Positions 1-12,298 of a DNA stretch of 64,000 nucleotides are shown here, in pieces; positions within the stretch are counted from its first letter, which is position 1; each line of letters opens with the position of its first letter. The notes beneath the pieces are model-generated. The model had not been told where the DNA came from. It was given only the letters and a program-made list of their open reading frames with translations, and ran no database searches. Both the position numbers and the translations under genes were made by a program. Origin of the DNA: Apiotrichum sp. Y4204 (lineage: Eukaryota > Basidiomycota > Tremellomycetes > Trichosporonales > Trichosporonaceae); the NCBI GenBank assembly GCA_025531455.1, contig JAMYHL010000009.1, forward strand, positions 62,001 to 126,000, read 5' to 3'.

Positions 1-542
1 CGCACACAGGAGCCGCCTCCTCGCCACGTACTTTATCCTCCAAGTGTACCAGTGCATTACCCCCATTATCTACTCGTGGTGCTTTGCCAACACCGCCGGA
101 CACACTAAGAAGACGACCATGACGGGTATTCTGTATGTCGGCTTGACAGTCGGAAATGTGAGTAGAATCTGAGGGTTACCATGTTGGATTCTGAGCTGAC
201 GTTCAGATTGTCGGGCCGCAGCTGTACAAGACCAAGCAGGCGCCAGAGTACCGCGAGGGCCTGACCGCAAACCTCATCTGCCTGGCAATCTTGACCTGCC
301 TGATTGTGATGATGGCGTTCTACCTCCAAGTTCTCAATCGCCGCAACATCCGCCGCCGCCGCGCAAAGGGCAAGACCGGCGAGGTGCTAGACTACTCGCT
401 CGAAGCGTCGTCGCGATGGGACACGACCCGCGCCGAGCAGCGCGCCATGGACGCACAGGAGGGCCACATGGAGCGGCACAACGACCAGGCGTTCTTGGAC
501 CTCACCGACCTCGAAAACGAGGACTTTGTGTACTCGCTCTAG
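1..542 (+). CDS. MFS transporter, allantoate permease (DAL5) type, C-terminal part
   Basis: This is the 3' end of a gene that begins left of the window. Exons are <2-157 and 207-542, joined by a 49-nt GT..AG intron. The visible protein starts in a membrane helix (ATYFILQVYQ), then has NTAGHTKKTTMTG and IVGPQLYKTKQAPEYREG. That loop is a hallmark of the anion:cation symporter branch of the major facilitator superfamily (DAL5, TNA1). A last helix follows (LICLAILTCLIVMMAFYLQ), then a basic stretch and a cytosolic tail ending DLTDLENEDFVYSL, the usual C-terminus of this branch. Family members import allantoate, ureidosuccinate, nicotinate or similar organic anions at the plasma membrane. The exact substrate cannot be read from this fragment. 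Confidence 0.9.
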
Positions 543-2815
543 ACGTCGGGGGAATTGCAGTAATGTTGGACCGAGTTGTCTTGTTTGTAGGTTGTCTTTC
601 AGATGTTATCGGGTTGTTCAGTGTCCACCGTTGAGCAGGGGTACGGAGAATAGCATGCTCTCTCTGCCTCACGACAACGTAATGTACCCGGGAGTCCTCT
701 ATAGGTCTGGATTTTAACCTCGCCTTGGTCCGTGCTACAATAGCACCTCTTTACCGCCGAGGCTTCCGGAGGGTTGTCAAACGCGCATCGTATACGCGTC
801 CGAGTGCTGTTCCTCTCTCCCAGTCCTCGTTCCTGTGGCCTGCACATTCTTCCCATCCCAATCACTAGGATTTTGAGGACATTCCGCTTGATGAATCCTC
901 TCGATCCAGATGGTCGGATCATAAGCTCCGTGTCTGGGCTCGTGTTTCGGTCAGAGATCGAGGTACGTGGGTCGCGCCCTCGAAACAAGCAACATTGAGA
1001 GACTCGGTGCTGTCTCAAACGACGCAGCAGCCCGTTTCCAAGTTTCCAAGTTTGTAGCTTTGCACTCCACGCAACGCTCCACAATGCCCATATGCACAAA
1101 CCTAAATGCACATCATTTAACCTCATACGGGACCTGTAACGCATGAACGCACGCAGCAGAGTTTCGGGCTTCCAGATCCCAGGTCCATGATCAAGTACCT
1201 AGCCCCGCGGCGGCGTGTGCTGCGGGACCTGCCCGGGAACACTTGTCGGTCCTCGTCGCATGGCCCGCAAGTCCGATCCGCTCCGCTCAACCTTCCGCTG
1301 GGACGTCTGCGGCGCTTCGCGTGGGTCTTCTACCCAGCTGTGCTGGATTGTAGTTACAATTCCAACGTTCCAAAGACGAGGCCGGGTGGCGCCGTGAGCC
1401 AAACGGCAAGAAGATCGACGGTTGTGATGGATCGACCTGCTTCAGTGAGTTTGGAGTTCTTTAATAAAGAGAGATGCAGGCGTGGCGAGTGTCCAGGTCA
1501 TTCATAAGACAAGCATGAAACTTCGATTGCGACTGCGACCTGTTCCGAATCGAGTGCCTTTTCCCAGTACCTCTGCCGGCAGCAGTGGTCTGGACATCTA
1601 TTATGAGTTGGGCTGCGGGGGTGGGGCCGCTCTGATCGTGCTGCTCGAGGCACTGGGTGGCGACGATTCCCCCCGATGTCGAGGCAGGGAGACTGCTTGT
1701 CGGGCATCCAAGTGGAAGTGGACTGTCGCTTCGCCTTGTTTGATTGAGAGGGATCCAGCAACTGCCTGCCAGTAGTACTCCCCTTCCATTCGAGGAGAGT
1801 TCCCCACATGCCCGCAGGGATCACGGACAAGCCAGGGTGGGTTCAGTCGTGTCGTTCCACTTTGAGCTGCCAAGTCTACATATCTCAACCCACAGTTATC
1901 CGATCTTTCCCCATGCATGACAACATCCCTCAGCACATCGGCATTCGGATGCAGTCCTAGTAGTGCTGTCTGCGTGGCACGACTGTCCCCCGCTCTGTGC
2001 TGCCGCGCCGGCACGTACGCCGGCACATGCCGCCGCTGAACACCGGAAGCCCGGAAGCTTGCACGGCACGATGCGGCCCGGGGTGTTTGCTGTCCTCGTG
2101 ACCCAGTTCCAGGCCAGGGCAAGGCCGCGGGTAGCCTCAAGGTTTACTCGTCACCTTGGTGACTCGTCGCAGCCAGAGCACTCTACACACATGCAGAGGT
2201 CGGAGATCAGCTGGGATGTCTTGCCTTTTACCTCGTGCACCCCACCCTTGGCAAACAATGTACATACGCGGTGGAGCATGACTGTGAACGTGCACGAGGA
2301 CGCGGTAGGCGTCATCCGCGCCTTGGTCGGGCCGCCGGGCCTTGACGGCCCGGTCGCCACCATCGCACCGCCTGATCAGCTCCATCCCCCACACAAGCAC
2401 AAGAGGTCAGACAACAGGTCCGTCGTCTAGCGCACAAAGGTACCAGACGTTGGCCGACACTAACACTTCCCCGTACTCTACCCCTCTTCCGGGAAACCAG
2501 TCTATATATATCAAGAGCCTCTGAACACTAAAGTAGTTCTTCCCGATTCGCATCTACAGAACTACAGACTGCAAACTAACAACCTCACATTCATATAAGC
2601 AGCCGGCTGTTTCATCTTGTCGAGCTAGCTCGAACTCCCATCGACGCGAGCGGCTTGTTTTAACGCTACTTCTAGTTTGAACGGCATCTGGCGCGTCAAT
2701 ATCCCACATCATGTCCAAAGAAGAGTGGGTGTTATCGTGGGAGCTCTCTACAGAGTGGTGTACACGTCTCCGGCACGGATATCAATACCATCTTCGAAGA
2801 CCTTGACAATCGTGC
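543..2815. other. intergenic region, 2.3 kb
   Basis: I see no supportable gene. The open frames are short, overlap on both strands and show no domain motifs. The right end is the promoter of the next transporter, with a TATA box at 2503-2510. Confidence 0.6.
2503..2510 (+). promoter_or_regulatory. TATA box for the sugar/quinate-type transporter
   Basis: TATATATA lies about 305 nt before the chosen ATG. The spacing implies a 5' leader of roughly 270 nt, which could itself contain an unrecognised intron. Confidence 0.45.
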
Positions 2816-4738
2816 ATGGCCGCTGACAGTGATAGCGTTAGCGTAGAGGCGCGTAGTGTTGAGACGCACCGTGGCGATGAGGCCATTTTCCACGAGAAGC
2901 GCGGCGCATTTGCTCACTCTCGAGCTGTAAGTCTCACGTCCGGAATCACCCCACGACGGCTAACATCCTCAGTATGCCATGGCCTTCATTGGCTTCTTGG
3001 GTATCTTCCTCTTTGGCTACGATACCGGTCTCGGCGGTGGTGTTCTGAAGCTTCCCACGTTCCGGAAGGAGTTTGGTCTCGTCGGCGCGGACGGCAAGGC
3101 GGTGCACAACATTGACACGCTGTCCGGTAACCTCGTTTCCGTGCTTCAGGGTGGTGCCTTCTTTGGTGCCATCTTTGCCGCGCCCGTCGAGGACAAGCTC
3201 GGCCGCAAAATGGCCCTCATTGTCGGCTGTGCAATCTTCATCGTCGGCGGCGTCGTCCAGACTGCGTGCTTTGGCTCGCTGGACCAGTTCTACGTCGGCC
3301 GCCTCGTCGCAGGCTTTGGGGTCGGTATGATGTCGTGTGTGTGCCCCACCTACGCCGGTGAGATTGCGCCAAAGGAAATCCGTGGCCGCATCACCGGCCT
3401 TTTCCAGATTCTCGTCGTCGTCGGTGTACGTATCAGAGTGTTCCTCTTGATCTCAGAAAATGCTTACACGCTCTAATAGGTTGCCGTTTCGTTCTGGATC
3501 AACTATGCGGTCAGCTTTATGTCCGCATCAGCCGGATCCAAGCAGTGGCGCGTTCCTATCGGTTTCCAGCTCGTGCCTGTCGGGATCATGATGATGCTCC
3601 TTCCGTTCCTCCGCGAGTCGCCGCGCTGGCTGGCCGTCAAGCACCGCGACGAACGGGCGTTGCGCAACCTCGCCTGGATCCGCAAGTTGCCCGAGAACGA
3701 CCCGCGCGTGCTCCATGAGATGGCAGAGATTACCGCCGCCATCCGCGAAAACGAGCAGGCAACAAAGGGGGCGTCGTGGCGCGACGTCTTTGTCCGCGGC
3801 AACCGCTCGCGCTTTATCATTGCGTTTGTCATGTTCACCCTACAGCAGTGGAGTGGCCAGAACTCGATCCAGTACTATGTGAGTACATTGGGACCCATGG
3901 CGCTGTTCGTTCTGACATGCAGGCGCCGATTGTCTTTGAGTCTATCGGCTTCAAGGGCGCCCACATCACCCTCCTCGCTTCCGGTATTGTAAGTGTTTAG
4001 CCAAGCTCCAGGCCCTGACTTGCCCAGTACGGTATCGTCAAGATTGTCGCGACTACTATCTTTGTTGCCTTTGGTGTTGAGAAGTTTGGCCGCAAGAAGC
4101 CCCTTGTTGTCGGCCTCATCGCGATGGCAGCTTTCCTCTTTATCATCGGCGCAGTCTTCAACACGCACCCGCCTGACAAGAAGGCGCTCTCCCCATCCCC
4201 CGCCTCAATCGCGATGGCGGCCATGATCTACCTCTACGTCATCCCGTACTGCTTCAGTGTCGGCCCGCTGCCGTGGGTTATCTGCTCTGAAATCTTCAAC
4301 AACCGCACCCGTCACTACGGCCTGATGACGGCCTCGTGCTCCCAGTGGCTGTGGAACTTTGCCGTCTCCATGTCCGCCCCGCACATGATCTCCAAGCTGA
4401 GCAAGGGCGGCATTTTCTTCTTCTTTGGCTGCATCAACATCATCTCCACCATTCTCACCATCTTCTTCCTCCCCGAAACCAAGGGCGTCTCCCTCGAGCA
4501 GATGGACGTCATCTTTGTGAGTAACCACGGGAGAGCTCCCATTTGCTGTATACTAACTTGATAGGGCCTCACCAATGCCGAGGAGCGCGAGCGGCACGTC
4601 GCGATGGCGGAGCAAGACTACGTCGACCACGGCGTCGCCCATGTTCCCTTCTCCGAGAATGGGGTTTCGCACGTTCTCTCGCACGAAAGCGAGAGCAAGG
4701 ACCCGATGGACCGCAAGGCCTACAAGGAGGCCGTTTAA
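2816..4738 (+). CDS. MFS sugar transporter, quinate/hexose-permease type
   Basis: Six exons (2816-2926, 2973-3425, 3480-3878, 3923-3988, 4028-4516, 4565-4738) give 563 aa, normal for fungal sugar porters. Family signatures are present: FLFGYDTGLGGGVL in helix 1, EDKLGRKMA after helix 2, RESPRWLAVKHR before the central loop, QQWSGQNSIQYYAP in helix 7, KFGRKKP, PWVICSEIFNNRTRHYG and LPETKGVSLEQMD. These place it in the MFS sugar porter family, a 12-helix plasma membrane proton symporter or facilitator. The clade looks closest to quinate or hexose permeases, but the substrate is inferred. Introns are 39-54 nt. The ATG at 2816 was chosen because it opens the frame directly before the first helix. 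An ATG at 2711 meets a stop unless an extra intron exists. Confidence 0.92.
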
Positions 4739-5033
4739 GTACTGGCGCGGGACGTTGGGAGTCGAGTAGTGAAATAGTGTGTCTAGTTGATAATGGTCCA
4801 GCCTCTGGGCCGCGTCCGCAGGCTGCAAGCGCCTGCGCCGTAATTTGTACGAGTGGACGCGGCGTGCTCGTGTTCTGCTGTTGTAGTGTCCGCCATGAAC
4901 AAAATAACTGATCTCCTCTTAAACACCGGGATCGGCTCGCAACGCTCAGGCAAGCCGTGGCATAAGCGCAGGTCGCTGACCTGCCAAAGGAGCAAGGATT
5001 ATAAAGTATACAACAGTACAACACTGCCGAGGA

Positions 5034-6368
5034 CTACTTGGGAGGGTGATGGGGTTTGAGCACGTCTTGGCGGTCGTCGCGGGATGGGGTATGGTACACA
5101 GCGACGTAGGGCTGCCAATATGAGCGCGATGTATGCCGCTGCATCGTAGAGATGGGTGGAAGTACGGTGCGCTCTTTCAGTGCAAGCTCTTGTCGACGCG
5201 AAGAGGTGGGTGGAGGACCGAGTTTGGGCGGGAAGGAGAATGACGGAAGGACATGCGGCGAGGGGATGGGTGGTGGCGGCTGCATTGAGATTGTGTTGCG
5301 TCGTGTCAGCCTGAACAGGTCTGGAGGGAGGAGCAGGGGACGCGGGCATTTGTCCTGTTCGCGCAGCGGGGGTGCCTGCCACTCGAGCTTGATCTCGACT
5401 TCAGTGACTTGGGTTTGGGATGGCCCCGCGTCTGCAGACGCGGGCGGGGAGGGTGATTCTTGCGACTTGGCCACGAGGGGTGGGGAGAGGACAGGCGGGG
5501 TGAGTGGGTACTGCACCTGCTGGGGTGGTGGCTGACGGTGGAACGGTTCTGGGGCCCTTTCGCTCGATGAGGCTCGTGTTCCAGTTGCTGCGGGACTGGA
5601 CGCATCGACTGGCGAGGTGGGGGTTGGGGTCCGGGATGCTGTAAAAGCGGCGTGCGTGAGGCTGAGCTGCTTTTTGGCCTGCCTTGTGGCCTCGGCGGCG
5701 GAGTAGTAGCGATACAGCTCGGACTGGAGGGACGCGACGGGCGGGACAGCGGGATCGGCGGAGAGCAGCGTTGCAACCTGCCCAATGGCGGCGTTGAGGT
5801 CGTTCTCCGCGGCACGCAGCTCCTGCTCGCATTTGAAGAAAACGTCGACCGCCTGGATCACACACTCTGCCACAGGGGCAGGTCCATCAAGCCCAGTTCC
5901 CCCGGCAGCGATCTCAGAGTGCCTTGGACAGTCAAGTTGGCTACGCTGGGCATGGACGAGGCGATCCACGATGGACGCTGCGATGCGGCGTACGACCGGA
6001 TCGTCCGGCGACTGTGGAGTGGACACGCCGTCAAAGGGTTCGGGTAAGAGTGATCTGGGGAGGAGAAGGGGCGAGGCGTGGTCCGCGTGGTCGTCGTGGG
6101 ACAGGTCGGAATCTACGCGCCGCCGCTTGGCACAGCGGCGGGGAGGGCTGGCAGGGTGGTGCATGTTGTGCAGCGCCAGCGCGACCTCGACTTCGACCGC
6201 AGCGTCGGCGGGCCCACTACCGCGGTGAGCAGTGCTTGGGCCCGGAGCTGAGCACTGCAGCGTCGCTGTTGAACTGGTTGCGATGGGTGTTGAAGCGTCG
6301 CGGTCATGGTTGTGCGGATCGCCGTGGTTTGTGGCGGGCACTGGCAGGGAGCTCGTTGCGGGCGACAT
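5034..6368 (-). CDS. hypothetical Ser/Pro-rich protein
   Basis: Single-exon frame of 444 aa, converging with the transporter on its left (295 nt apart). I do not recognise a family. The ends are low-complexity (Ser, Pro, Thr, Ala). A basic cluster, CAKRRRVDSD, near residue 80 could be a nuclear localisation signal. The middle, roughly residues 115-250, is less biased and predicted helical, with a Glu/Ala/Asn-rich stretch around CEQELRAAENDLNAAIGQVA that could form a short coiled coil. The rest is proline-rich with many SP/TP sites. It may be a regulatory or nuclear protein, but this is inference. Frame length in a GC-rich genome is weak evidence, so the gene call itself is moderate. Confidence 0.5.
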   Translation of the reverse strand: MSPATSSLPVPATNHGDPHNHDRDASTPIATSSTATLQCSAPGPSTAHRGSGPADAAVEVEVALALHNMHHPASPPRRCAKRRRVDSDLSHDDHADHASPLLLPRSLLPEPFDGVSTPQSPDDPVVRRIAASIVDRLVHAQRSQLDCPRHSEIAAGGTGLDGPAPVAECVIQAVDVFFKCEQELRAAENDLNAAIGQVATLLSADPAVPPVASLQSELYRYYSAAEATRQAKKQLSLTHAAFTASRTPTPTSPVDASSPAATGTRASSSERAPEPFHRQPPPQQVQYPLTPPVLSPPLVAKSQESPSPPASADAGPSQTQVTEVEIKLEWQAPPLREQDKCPRPLLLPPDLFRLTRRNTISMQPPPPIPSPHVLPSFSFPPKLGPPPTSSRRQELALKERTVLPPISTMQRHTSRSYWQPYVAVYHTPSRDDRQDVLKPHHPPK

Positions 6369-9022
6369 GAGCGGTGCGAGTGGGGGCGAGTAGAGTGAAG
6401 GTATGTCAACGGTGTGGACGAATATAATGTCAGTTGGGATGGGGGGAGGGGGGAGTGAGTTACCAGTCGTCTACTTTTGAGTCAGCCCGTTCGCAGCGTT
6501 CTCAGCTTGAGCACAGTCGTCCATAGGACACGATGCGGCACGAGTGACCTACAGAAGGCACGCAAGACAGAGGGTACAGAGGATCAGAGGACGACACCCC
6601 CTCGGAAGCCAAGGGCCGCGATGCTCGAGATGGATCGCAGTCGATCACCTGGATGAGTAAGAGTGTGTGCACTGTTCTGTGTGAGTCGTGTGCTCGGTGT
6701 CCACTGGCCACTGTCCCGTGTCTGAGCGCGACCAGACATGTATGTGCGCGTCGGCTAGAACGGCGACCAGGGAGGCAGGAAGCATCGAGCAGGGCCAGGT
6801 AGGGAGCAGGGCCCGGCCCCGGATCACACGAGTGAGACGTGGGTGCAGCGCGCAGCGCGCAGCGCACACCGCATGGAGCGTGGAGATGGCGACGGGTGCA
6901 TGGGAGGGAGGCGCCGAGGACCTCCCTCGAGGACAATACGCACAGTATGGTATGCGATAAATGAGTAATAGAAGCTTGGAGCGTGTGGCGCGCGACCGTG
7001 CGCGAGGCTCGCAAGGCTCGAGGCTCAAGACTCGAGGCTCGAGTTTACCGGGCGCCGCGCGCGGGGACCTGTTGCACCCCCAGCCCTACGCGACCACCGC
7101 CAGACCCAGACGCCATGCTCCAGGCCCTCCTTTAGGCTTGGCTCGCCGCTGAGAACGGAGCGGACAGGAGGTGCCGCCGGCTGGCCCGCGGCTAGCGGGC
7201 CGACGCGACAAACATGGGAACCAGGCATGGCCAAGATAGTAAGTGGTATCATAGCGCTGCCAATAGGAGGTAGTAATGGCGATGAACAGGATTGATGGGC
7301 TGGGCCTGGTCCTTTCTAACTGGAGGCAGCCTCAAGCAAGATGGGCATCGAGATTCAGTCAACTGTCAGTCCACGTCAGTGAACTTGAGACGCCCTGCCG
7401 CAGTCAGGTGGCAAGCAGCCCATGGTCAGTTGCTCTTTCTCCAAACAAGAGTGTGGACGGCATTGGATGCAGACCTCGGAACTTGCACCCGACGACGACG
7501 ATTGTCCTCCTTCATAGCGCCACGGCACTCCTGGTGGGACTGTGCGTGAGAACTGTACGCGGGCCAATCGCGAGCACGGAGAGAGTAATGCAAATGCAAT
7601 TGCGCACCGCGAATGGATCAGAAGCTCAGAAGATCAGGATCGCAGGCATGTCCAGTCGGCTCGAGCGCGAGATCCAAGATCCAAGGAGCCATGACGTGCG
7701 CCAGCACGCTAACATCTCTTGTGTGCAGAGATGTCCGGGAGCCCCGGCGGCTTATTCTCGGATTCTCCGGATCTATACCTCGACGCGTCAAGTTGAGGCG
7801 TGGCCGCGAGGCCGCGAGAATCGCGAGGCAAGGCCGCCAGCCCATCTGTAACCTCGAGGTTCGCGATGTGGTGCCCGTGAACGCCATCAGGTATCAAGCA
7901 TATCAGGGCGACTCGGCTCCGGGGCATGGCGTCCCCCTGTCGGGTCCGGGTCCCGAACGCAGGAATCAGCGTGGGTCAGCGTGGCTGCGGCGCGACGGAA
8001 TGTACGGAATGTAGATTGAAGGTTGCGAGTGAGAGAGATTGCTCGAGATTGGTCGGATTGCGTGGGGACGTGTCGCTTCGGATTCAGGTATCAGGAAATG
8101 ACTGTCTCTAGGAGGGCCCTGGAACAGGAACGCAAGTGGGTTGGGCAGTGTACCAAAGCGTCGTCAGCTCGTCACTCTGTGGCTACGTGGCTGCGCGATG
8201 CGCGATGCGCGAAATGCGAGATGCGATATGCGATGCGGATACTCGTTGCCGACTGCTGACCGCAGCGCGCAGAGCGTATGTCGTGGCGTCGTGGCGCATT
8301 CCACACCGCCATGGGCCGCAGTGGGGATGCTGACGACTCGTACATGATTACTCCGACGACCGCTGGCTGCTGGGTATGTATGAAGCCGGGAGTACAATAC
8401 TGAAGCTGGGAGCGGAGCGGACAGACTGCGACCCCCATTCCGCTCCGCCCAGCTAACAATGAGGTACTCTCGGCGCCAACCTGCCCCAAATGCAACACCC
8501 CGCATCTTCGCGTTACAGATGCACCGCATGTACCGCTATTGTGGACCCCACCTTTCAGCCTCTGGACTTAGTCTAGGTCCTGGTGACCGATGGCGCTGAT
8601 GGCGCTATGGGAGGGGTCCTTTTCATGCCTTGCCCATGCCTATCGCAAAGCCTTTGATGGTTGGTTCTGAGTGTCTCGCTCAGCAGATGATTGTCGGTGC
8701 GGCATGATAGTGGACGGTGGACGTATCCCGCTTGAGAGAATCACACGTTTTGTGCAGTGGTTGAGCGTGGCGCTGATTCACAGGTACTCGTTGTCTTCTC
8801 ACCAAGACGCCAAGAATGAAAGACTAATTTGCGCGTGACAGAGGCTGTTCATGACCGAGATCTCTTCATGACCTACGCAATACACCGATACATGGAGATA
8901 CAAGTTCACAAGATGTCTATGTCGTCTATGTACTGTAGTCCGGAACCGCCCATTAGGTCATCAAATGGCCGCGACCGTCCAGCGGTCGCGAACCAAGGGT
9001 CACACCAGCCTTGCACAGTTGC
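6369..9022. other. gene-poor region, 2.65 kb
   Basis: I find no gene here. The stretch contains several internally repetitive blocks: CGCAG-type words near 6845-6870, GGCTCGAG/GACTCGAG words at 7008-7044, and GCGATG-like words at 8191-8240. A transcribed non-coding RNA cannot be excluded. Confidence 0.5.
8191..8240. repeat. imperfect GCGATG-type short tandem repeat
   Basis: Repeated CGCGATG, GCGAAATGCGAG and ATGCGATATGCGATG words run over about 50 nt. They look like degenerate slippage products and lie in the gene-poor region. Confidence 0.5.
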
Positions 9023-10237
9023 TCAGAACTGCGAGATGGCTGCGAGCTTAAAGTCCTTGAAGTAGGCGGTCTCGTCCTTTGGCGGCTTGAACTTGTCTTG
9101 ACTTCCGCCGAAGAAGCTCTGCGCCATGATGCCCTGAAAGCGGACGTTGTCCTGCTGGCGGATCCTGACGCCGGTGAGGAGAATCTTGGATTCGCCATTC
9201 ACAAACAGCTCCTGCTCGCCGTTTTCCTGTCCGACGTCGTTGAGCTTTACGCGCTGCGCGACTTCGACCCATTGGTTCTTCGGGAAAACAAACGCGCCCC
9301 GGTCGACAGAGTAGCCATACTTGTCGTCGCACACCGTCTGGATCGTCCCCGTATTGTGCTTCGGGTCGTCACAGTACGCCTGCTTGCCGCCTGGGAAGTA
9401 GTTGTACAGCTCGCCCTTGCCCTCTGAGCGCCACATGAGGCGGGCCGAGAAACAGTCGTTGCGCTGGTCGCCCCCAGAGCATCCCTTGCCGCCCTCCTTG
9501 GACGTGCCGCCATACACGCCAGGCAGCTTGCCACCCTGGACAAAGTCAAAGTCCTCGGCAAACATCACCTTGTACGTGAACAGGATCTCCTTCATCTGCG
9601 TCGGGTCGAAGGCGTTGTCCGGGCCCTTGGTGTAGAAGTTCAACATGCCCTTGGAAAGCAGGCCCTGCGGGTACACGTGCTTTATCGCGTCGGTTCCGTC
9701 GGGCGCCTTCTCCGTATCAGGAATCTTGCCAAAGTCCTTCACCATGTCCTTTGGCGAGCCGGCCTCCCACTGGGCGAGAAAGTTGTTGGGAAGACTGCCG
9801 CCACCGCCGCCGCCGCCGATGAACCCGCCCGGCATCTGCGGTGCGGGCTGGTTCTGCTTCTGGTTTTGGTTCTGGTTATTCTGCTTCTGGTCGTTATTCT
9901 TGCCCTTGTCACCCTTGTCCTCTTCGCCGTCACCCTTGTCACCGCCCTCCTCCTTGGGAGGGGTGACAGGAGGCGTCGACTGTTGGCTGGCCGGAGGCTG
10001 GGCTGCAGGTTGAGCTGAAGGTTGAGCCTGGACGGGGGGTTGAGCCTGGACTGGAGGCTGGGCGGGAGGTACCGGCTGGGCGACCGCGCTCTGCACGGTC
10101 ACCGGCTGGCTGGGCGGCATGTCGGGGGCCGGGTTGTTGACGTTTACGCTGCCTGCCTTTTTGCGGCAGGAGCGCTTGATCGGGCCGGCGGTGACGGACG
10201 ATGCGGCGAGGAGCGCGACTAGGACGGCGGTGCGCAT
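9023..10237 (-). CDS. secreted polysaccharide lyase, family PL14 type
   Basis: Intronless, 404 aa. Residues 1-17 (MRTAVLVALLAASSVTA) are a clear signal peptide. A long low-complexity linker follows: PVQAQ-type Pro/Gln/Ala repeats, a Gly/Asp/Lys acidic stretch, an Asn/Gln/Lys stretch and a poly-Gly run near residue 145. The catalytic-type domain covers about residues 160-400. It carries EDFDFVQGGKLPGVYGG, GCSGGDQRNDCFSARLMWR, VDRGAFVFPKNQWVEVAQRV and a C-terminal QSFFGGSQDKFKPP, matching the jelly-roll alginate/glucuronan lyases grouped as polysaccharide lyase 14 in fungi. Expected role is secretion and beta-elimination of uronic-acid polysaccharides, either environmental or in its own capsule or wall. 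The substrate is not proven. Family assignment is from remembered motifs. Confidence 0.85.
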   Translation of the reverse strand: MRTAVLVALLAASSVTAGPIKRSCRKKAGSVNVNNPAPDMPPSQPVTVQSAVAQPVPPAQPPVQAQPPVQAQPSAQPAAQPPASQQSTPPVTPPKEEGGDKGDGEEDKGDKGKNNDQKQNNQNQNQKQNQPAPQMPGGFIGGGGGGGSLPNNFLAQWEAGSPKDMVKDFGKIPDTEKAPDGTDAIKHVYPQGLLSKGMLNFYTKGPDNAFDPTQMKEILFTYKVMFAEDFDFVQGGKLPGVYGGTSKEGGKGCSGGDQRNDCFSARLMWRSEGKGELYNYFPGGKQAYCDDPKHNTGTIQTVCDDKYGYSVDRGAFVFPKNQWVEVAQRVKLNDVGQENGEQELFVNGESKILLTGVRIRQQDNVRFQGIMAQSFFGGSQDKFKPPKDETAYFKDFKLAAISQF

Positions 10238-10452
10238 CCTGACGAAGGGGGGTGGGGAGAGGGGGAGAGAGGGGTAGTGAATGCGTGAAGGCGTGAGTGA
10301 CGGCTGCGGTCAACGCAGTGGTCTAGTTAGAGTCGGGGGTGAAAGAGTGTGGGGGCGATCAACGCTGAGGATGGGGTATCAGACCGGCTGACAGTGATTC
10401 AGTGAACAAGGGCTGGATGAAGGACAGAATCATCGGGGTATCTGGCCTGGCA

Positions 10453-10459
10453 TATATAT
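10453..10459 (-). promoter_or_regulatory. TATA box for the PL14-type lyase
   Basis: TATATAT on the minus strand, 216 nt upstream of the lyase ATG. Confidence 0.4.
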
Positions 10460-12278
10460 CGCCAAGACCGGCCCTCACCATCGGGGCGTGAAGTTGGTTA
10501 GAATAGGTGAAGGCGATGGAGATCTGCAGCGACGTGCACCCGCACACACAAGTGCATCGCCTGTGCGTGCGAGGGAGTGCAAGGGGGATGTGAGACCAAT
10601 GTGGGAAGGAGATGAGGATGTGGGACGGACGTCTCATGGAGCGTTTTCTAATGTGGTGGTGGGCGGTGCAAGGCGGCGCCGAGCGGGCGTTTCATCCTGC
10701 CTCCTTGTGTGAAAGAGTCGTACACGGTGCAGAACGGCTGGAGCACTGTCGTGAGTGGGGTCAGTATCGGTATGCAGTGAGGTGTAATGCATAGGTTAGC
10801 GCTACATGTGTGAGACGTGGAGATCGAAGATCTAGACTTGCGTCCACGGGCACTCCCACACACGGAGGTGTGCCAGGTGGTTAGAAGCCGAGGCTATTCC
10901 CCGATCCGTCTCATGTTTCCGTTTCCGACAGACAGAGAAGCTTGTCTCATGTTTCTCACAGGCTCGTTCCTCCAAGCCTCTGCTTTCGCATTGTGAGGTA
11001 GAGCATTCCTGTTGACTAGTGATCGTATGGTTTGTTAGCGATGGGTGTTGACCGAGAGTGCTGACATGGCAAGACGCAGACTGTGAAGTTGTGAGACTGT
11101 GGGCACCGGGATTGGAAGCACGCGACGCGTCCCCGTTTTGCGCCCCGTTTCGCAAACAACCTCATCATGACACGCACACCATACATGCACCCCACCTCGT
11201 CCGATTAAAGTGTTTGGGTTGCCCAGAATCGTACATGCAATACCACAGAAAGCACATCTGCGTAATGGAGAGCACGCGCAAGACATCCCTCCAAAGCGAG
11301 TTGCGCGTGCCAGACGCGTCGCAGATCCAGATCCCAGATCATATGCCCAGTGGACTGAAAATAGCTCGGCGAGCATCAAACCCACCTCGTCGTGTTACCT
11401 TGTCCAGTGCAAGGCGTGGGAGCGAGACTAGGTATCACACAATAAATCTATTCTCCGTCCAAGTGCACTGCCCCCTCCTCCTTTGCACTGTGACGTTTGA
11501 GAGACATTGTCTCAACTGTGCACGGGACTCCGATTGAGACCGAGATCCAGTCCCTTCCGCTCAGACTTCGGATGTGTTTGGGGGTTCAGTACATGCACGT
11601 AAAGTCTGGCCTCGTGTCTATACATATATGACCGGGCTTGAGAATAAAGGACCTCGGTAATGTTTACAGTAAGCGCACCGCTGTGCACCCTCTCTTGACC
11701 GGTCTGGGCCCACCACCATCCAGATAGATGTCGGACAGCCAAGCCCACCTGAGACACCTTTGGTTATGGCTATCCGTCCGAGTCTTCATCGATGTGATTC
11801 TTCTTAATGTGCTGTGAAACCCGAAACGAGGTCCCTACGGTAAAATGGACAACAGCCAGGTTGGCAGGCTGTTGCACCGCCCCATTCGTTGCGCCAACGC
11901 CTGTTCCCGACTCGCGCTCTGACGCTTCTTTCCATTCTTCTGCAGCCCTGTCTCCCATGCTATATCCCCCACCCTCACCATGACTTTCCATGTCCTCTTC
12001 TTCGTATCCCTAATCTTTGGTGTTATCGGGCGGGCCCCCTCCCAGAGCTATCAAGTTATCCGTATTTCACTATCCATCTATCCATATGAGACTCAGACTA
12101 TAGGCTGCTAGGATTCGCTAAGCGCGGGCTCCGATTCACCTAGCTCCCGGTATGCACCGACCGACGGCCGCAGCACGAACACCAGCAGCTCAAGCAACAC
12201 AAACATGACCCAATCCAGCGCCGATCCCCCAATTCAAGCAGTCGTGCCACCACACTGATCCGCGCAGATAAGCATATC

Positions 12279-12298
12279 CACACACACACACACACACA
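12279..12298. repeat. CA dinucleotide microsatellite
   Basis: About ten uninterrupted CA units. Confidence 0.9.
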
